NCBI GenBank assembly: GCA_029259835.1
Contig: JAJDEL010000949.1
Location: forward strand, 1-5,650
Length of the DNA: 5,650 bases
Direction of reading: 5' to 3'
Source of the DNA: Planctomicrobium sp.
Lineage (GTDB): Bacteria > Planctomycetota > Planctomycetia > Planctomycetales > Planctomycetaceae
Shown here in pieces: positions 4,361 through 5,650 of the stretch. Within the stretch, counting starts at the first letter, position 1. Each line of letters begins with the position of its first letter. The translations under genes were made by a program, and so were the position numbers. The notes under the pieces are model-generated. The model searched no databases, was not told the DNA's origin, and saw only the letters and a program-made list of their open reading frames with translations.

Positions 4361-5650
4361 ATGACTTTTTTACAACCATATTTACTGTTCGCGCTGCCGC
4401 TGATCGCGATTCCGATTTTGATTCACTTGATCAATCAAAACCGGCACAAAACGATCCCGTGGGCAGCGACGATGTTTCTGCTGCAAGCAAAGCGGATGGC
4501 GCGGGGAATGGCCCGGCTGCGTTATCTGTTGATTATGCTCGCACGGATGCTGGCAATTGCAGGGTTGATCTTTGCCGTCAGTCGCCCGATGGCAGGTGGT
4601 TGGCTCGGCTTGACCGCTGGCAGCACGCCTGACACTACGATTATCGTTCTCGACCGGTCAGCAAGCATGGAAGAACAAGGCGCAGGCAGTGTTCGCTCCA
4701 AACGTGAAACGGCTCTCCAAAAACTTTCAGACTTGATAGCAAGCACCGGCCCCAACACGCAACTCGTGTTATTCGAAAGCACGAGTGAATCAGAAAAAGT
4801 GATCGGCTCAGCAAAGGAACTGACGGACTTGCCGGAAACTGGATCGTCGGCAACTGCGGCGGATATTCCGGCACTCCTTGAACGAGTCACAGAATATATT
4901 GTCACGAATGAAACCGGGCGTACCGACGTTTGGGTTTGCTCTGATTTGCGTCGCTCAGACTGGAATCCAACCGGGGGGCGTTGGGAAACGATTCGCAAGC
5001 AGCTTTCTGATCGCGAAGGTGTTCGCTTGTACCTTCTCAACTACCCAACGATTGCTGCTGAAAATCTTTCGATTAGTGTCAGCGGAGTTCACCGCCGCGA
5101 ATCTGGTGCTGGGGCAGAACTGGTCATGGATATTCGCCTGACCCGCAATGTGAAAATCGATGAGCAACACATGATTCCCGTTGACATTGTCATCAACGGC
5201 GCTCGTTCGACTTTGGAAGTCGAGATGACCGGTTCTGAAGTCGTTCGCAATGGTCACACGATTCCGATTGACGCTGAATCCAGAACCGGTTGGGGCCGCG
5301 TTGAGATCGCTGGCGATGCGAATCCAGCGGACAATGTTTATCGTTTCGTCTACTCCGAACCTGCCGTTCAAAAAGCGGTGATCGTTTCGGATAATGAAGA
5401 TGTCTCGAAAATCCTCGAACTCGCAACTTCGACCGGGTTCGATCAAAGTCTCACGTACGAAGCCGAAGTCGTTTCATCGGCATCATCAGCAGCACTTCCA
5501 TGGAAAGAGACCGGTCTCATACTTTGGCATGCTCCTCTTCCGACCGATGTTCTGGCGAAACAAGTCAGTGACTTTATTGACTCCGGTCGAACGGTTATTT
5601 TCTTTCCTCCAGAAGCACCTGACGATGCAACATTTCTGGGAGTCAATTGG
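4361..5650 (+). CDS. BatA-like membrane protein with VWA domain (3' end outside window)
   Basis: The frame is open from ATG 4361 to the last base, giving 430 residues with no stop, so the gene is cut by the window edge. Residues 1-75 form a BatA-type (aerotolerance regulator) N-terminal region: a hydrophobic segment at about 5-24, a conserved cytosolic loop with IPWAAT (32-37) and FLLQAKR (39-45), and a second hydrophobic segment at about 55-74. A VWA-like domain follows with Asp98, Ser100 and Ser102 (DRSAS), probably Thr165, and Asp195 (VCSDLRRSDW), an intact-looking MIDAS. Residues about 230-335 look beta-rich. From about 338 (KAVIVSDNED) to SGRTVIFFPP (408-417) there is a Rossmann-like pattern like the glutamine-amidotransferase-like domains of other large BatA-related proteins; that assignment is tentative. 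The protein should be membrane-anchored with the VWA part outside the cytosol, and a natural partner of the MoxR and DUF58 proteins. No Shine-Dalgarno sequence precedes the ATG. Confidence 0.9.
   Translation, partial: MTFLQPYLLFALPLIAIPILIHLINQNRHKTIPWAATMFLLQAKRMARGMARLRYLLIMLARMLAIAGLIFAVSRPMAGGWLGLTAGSTPDTTIIVLDRSASMEEQGAGSVRSKRETALQKLSDLIASTGPNTQLVLFESTSESEKVIGSAKELTDLPETGSSATAADIPALLERVTEYIVTNETGRTDVWVCSDLRRSDWNPTGGRWETIRKQLSDREGVRLYLLNYPTIAAENLSISVSGVHRRESGAGAELVMDIRLTRNVKIDEQHMIPVDIVINGARSTLEVEMTGSEVVRNGHTIPIDAESRTGWGRVEIAGDANPADNVYRFVYSEPAVQKAVIVSDNEDVSKILELATSTGFDQSLTYEAEVVSSASSAALPWKETGLILWHAPLPTDVLAKQVSDFIDSGRTVIFFPPEAPDDATFLGVNW

Noticed and set aside
4522..5446. Overlapping reverse frames (172 and 163 codons) and an 87-codon forward frame inside the BatA-like gene
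   Set aside because: All lie within a continuous 430-codon forward frame with clear BatA/VWA motifs, and none shows a recognisable domain.

Overview
The window reads as part of a bacterial chromosome, most likely from a planctomycete (Planctomycetota). That is an inference from gene content and style: a MoxR-type AAA+ ATPase, a DUF58 protein and a BatA-type membrane VWA protein in a row, a large unrecognised exported protein in front of them, moderate GC, loosely packed genes on one strand, and several starts without a Shine-Dalgarno sequence. No rRNA, tRNA, CRISPR array, transposase or integrase was seen.

Layout. Positions 2-67 may be the last codons of an upstream hydrophobic protein. Positions 68-558 hold no convincing gene. 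This stretch is AT-richer than the rest and carries several inverted repeats, including a 16-bp palindrome at 481-496 that could be an operator for the genes downstream. At 559-2163 lies a 534-residue exported protein of unknown function. Its mature part appears to be two copies of one module, each carrying LTxxQ-like motifs of the kind known from the periplasmic Spy/CpxP family. A 141-nt gap with two stem-loops leads to the MoxR ATPase (2305-3336), then DUF58 (3420-4313), then a BatA-like protein that starts at 4361 and runs off the window end at 5650.

How the genes may work together. MoxR ATPases are thought to act as chaperone-like remodellers, often for VWA proteins that bind a metal ion through a MIDAS site. 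Both the DUF58 protein and the BatA-like protein keep a recognisable MIDAS (DxSxS, a Thr, and a later Asp). The expected picture is a cytosolic ATPase plus a soluble VWA partner acting on a membrane-anchored VWA protein, in a cell-envelope or stress-related role. The LTxxQ-type exported protein would sit on the other side of the membrane; its link to the system rests only on position and strand.

The most interesting points are the duplicated LTxxQ protein next to the MoxR/VWA genes, its puzzling translation start, and a stem-loop of nearly the same sequence in the two gaps between moxR, DUF58 and batA.
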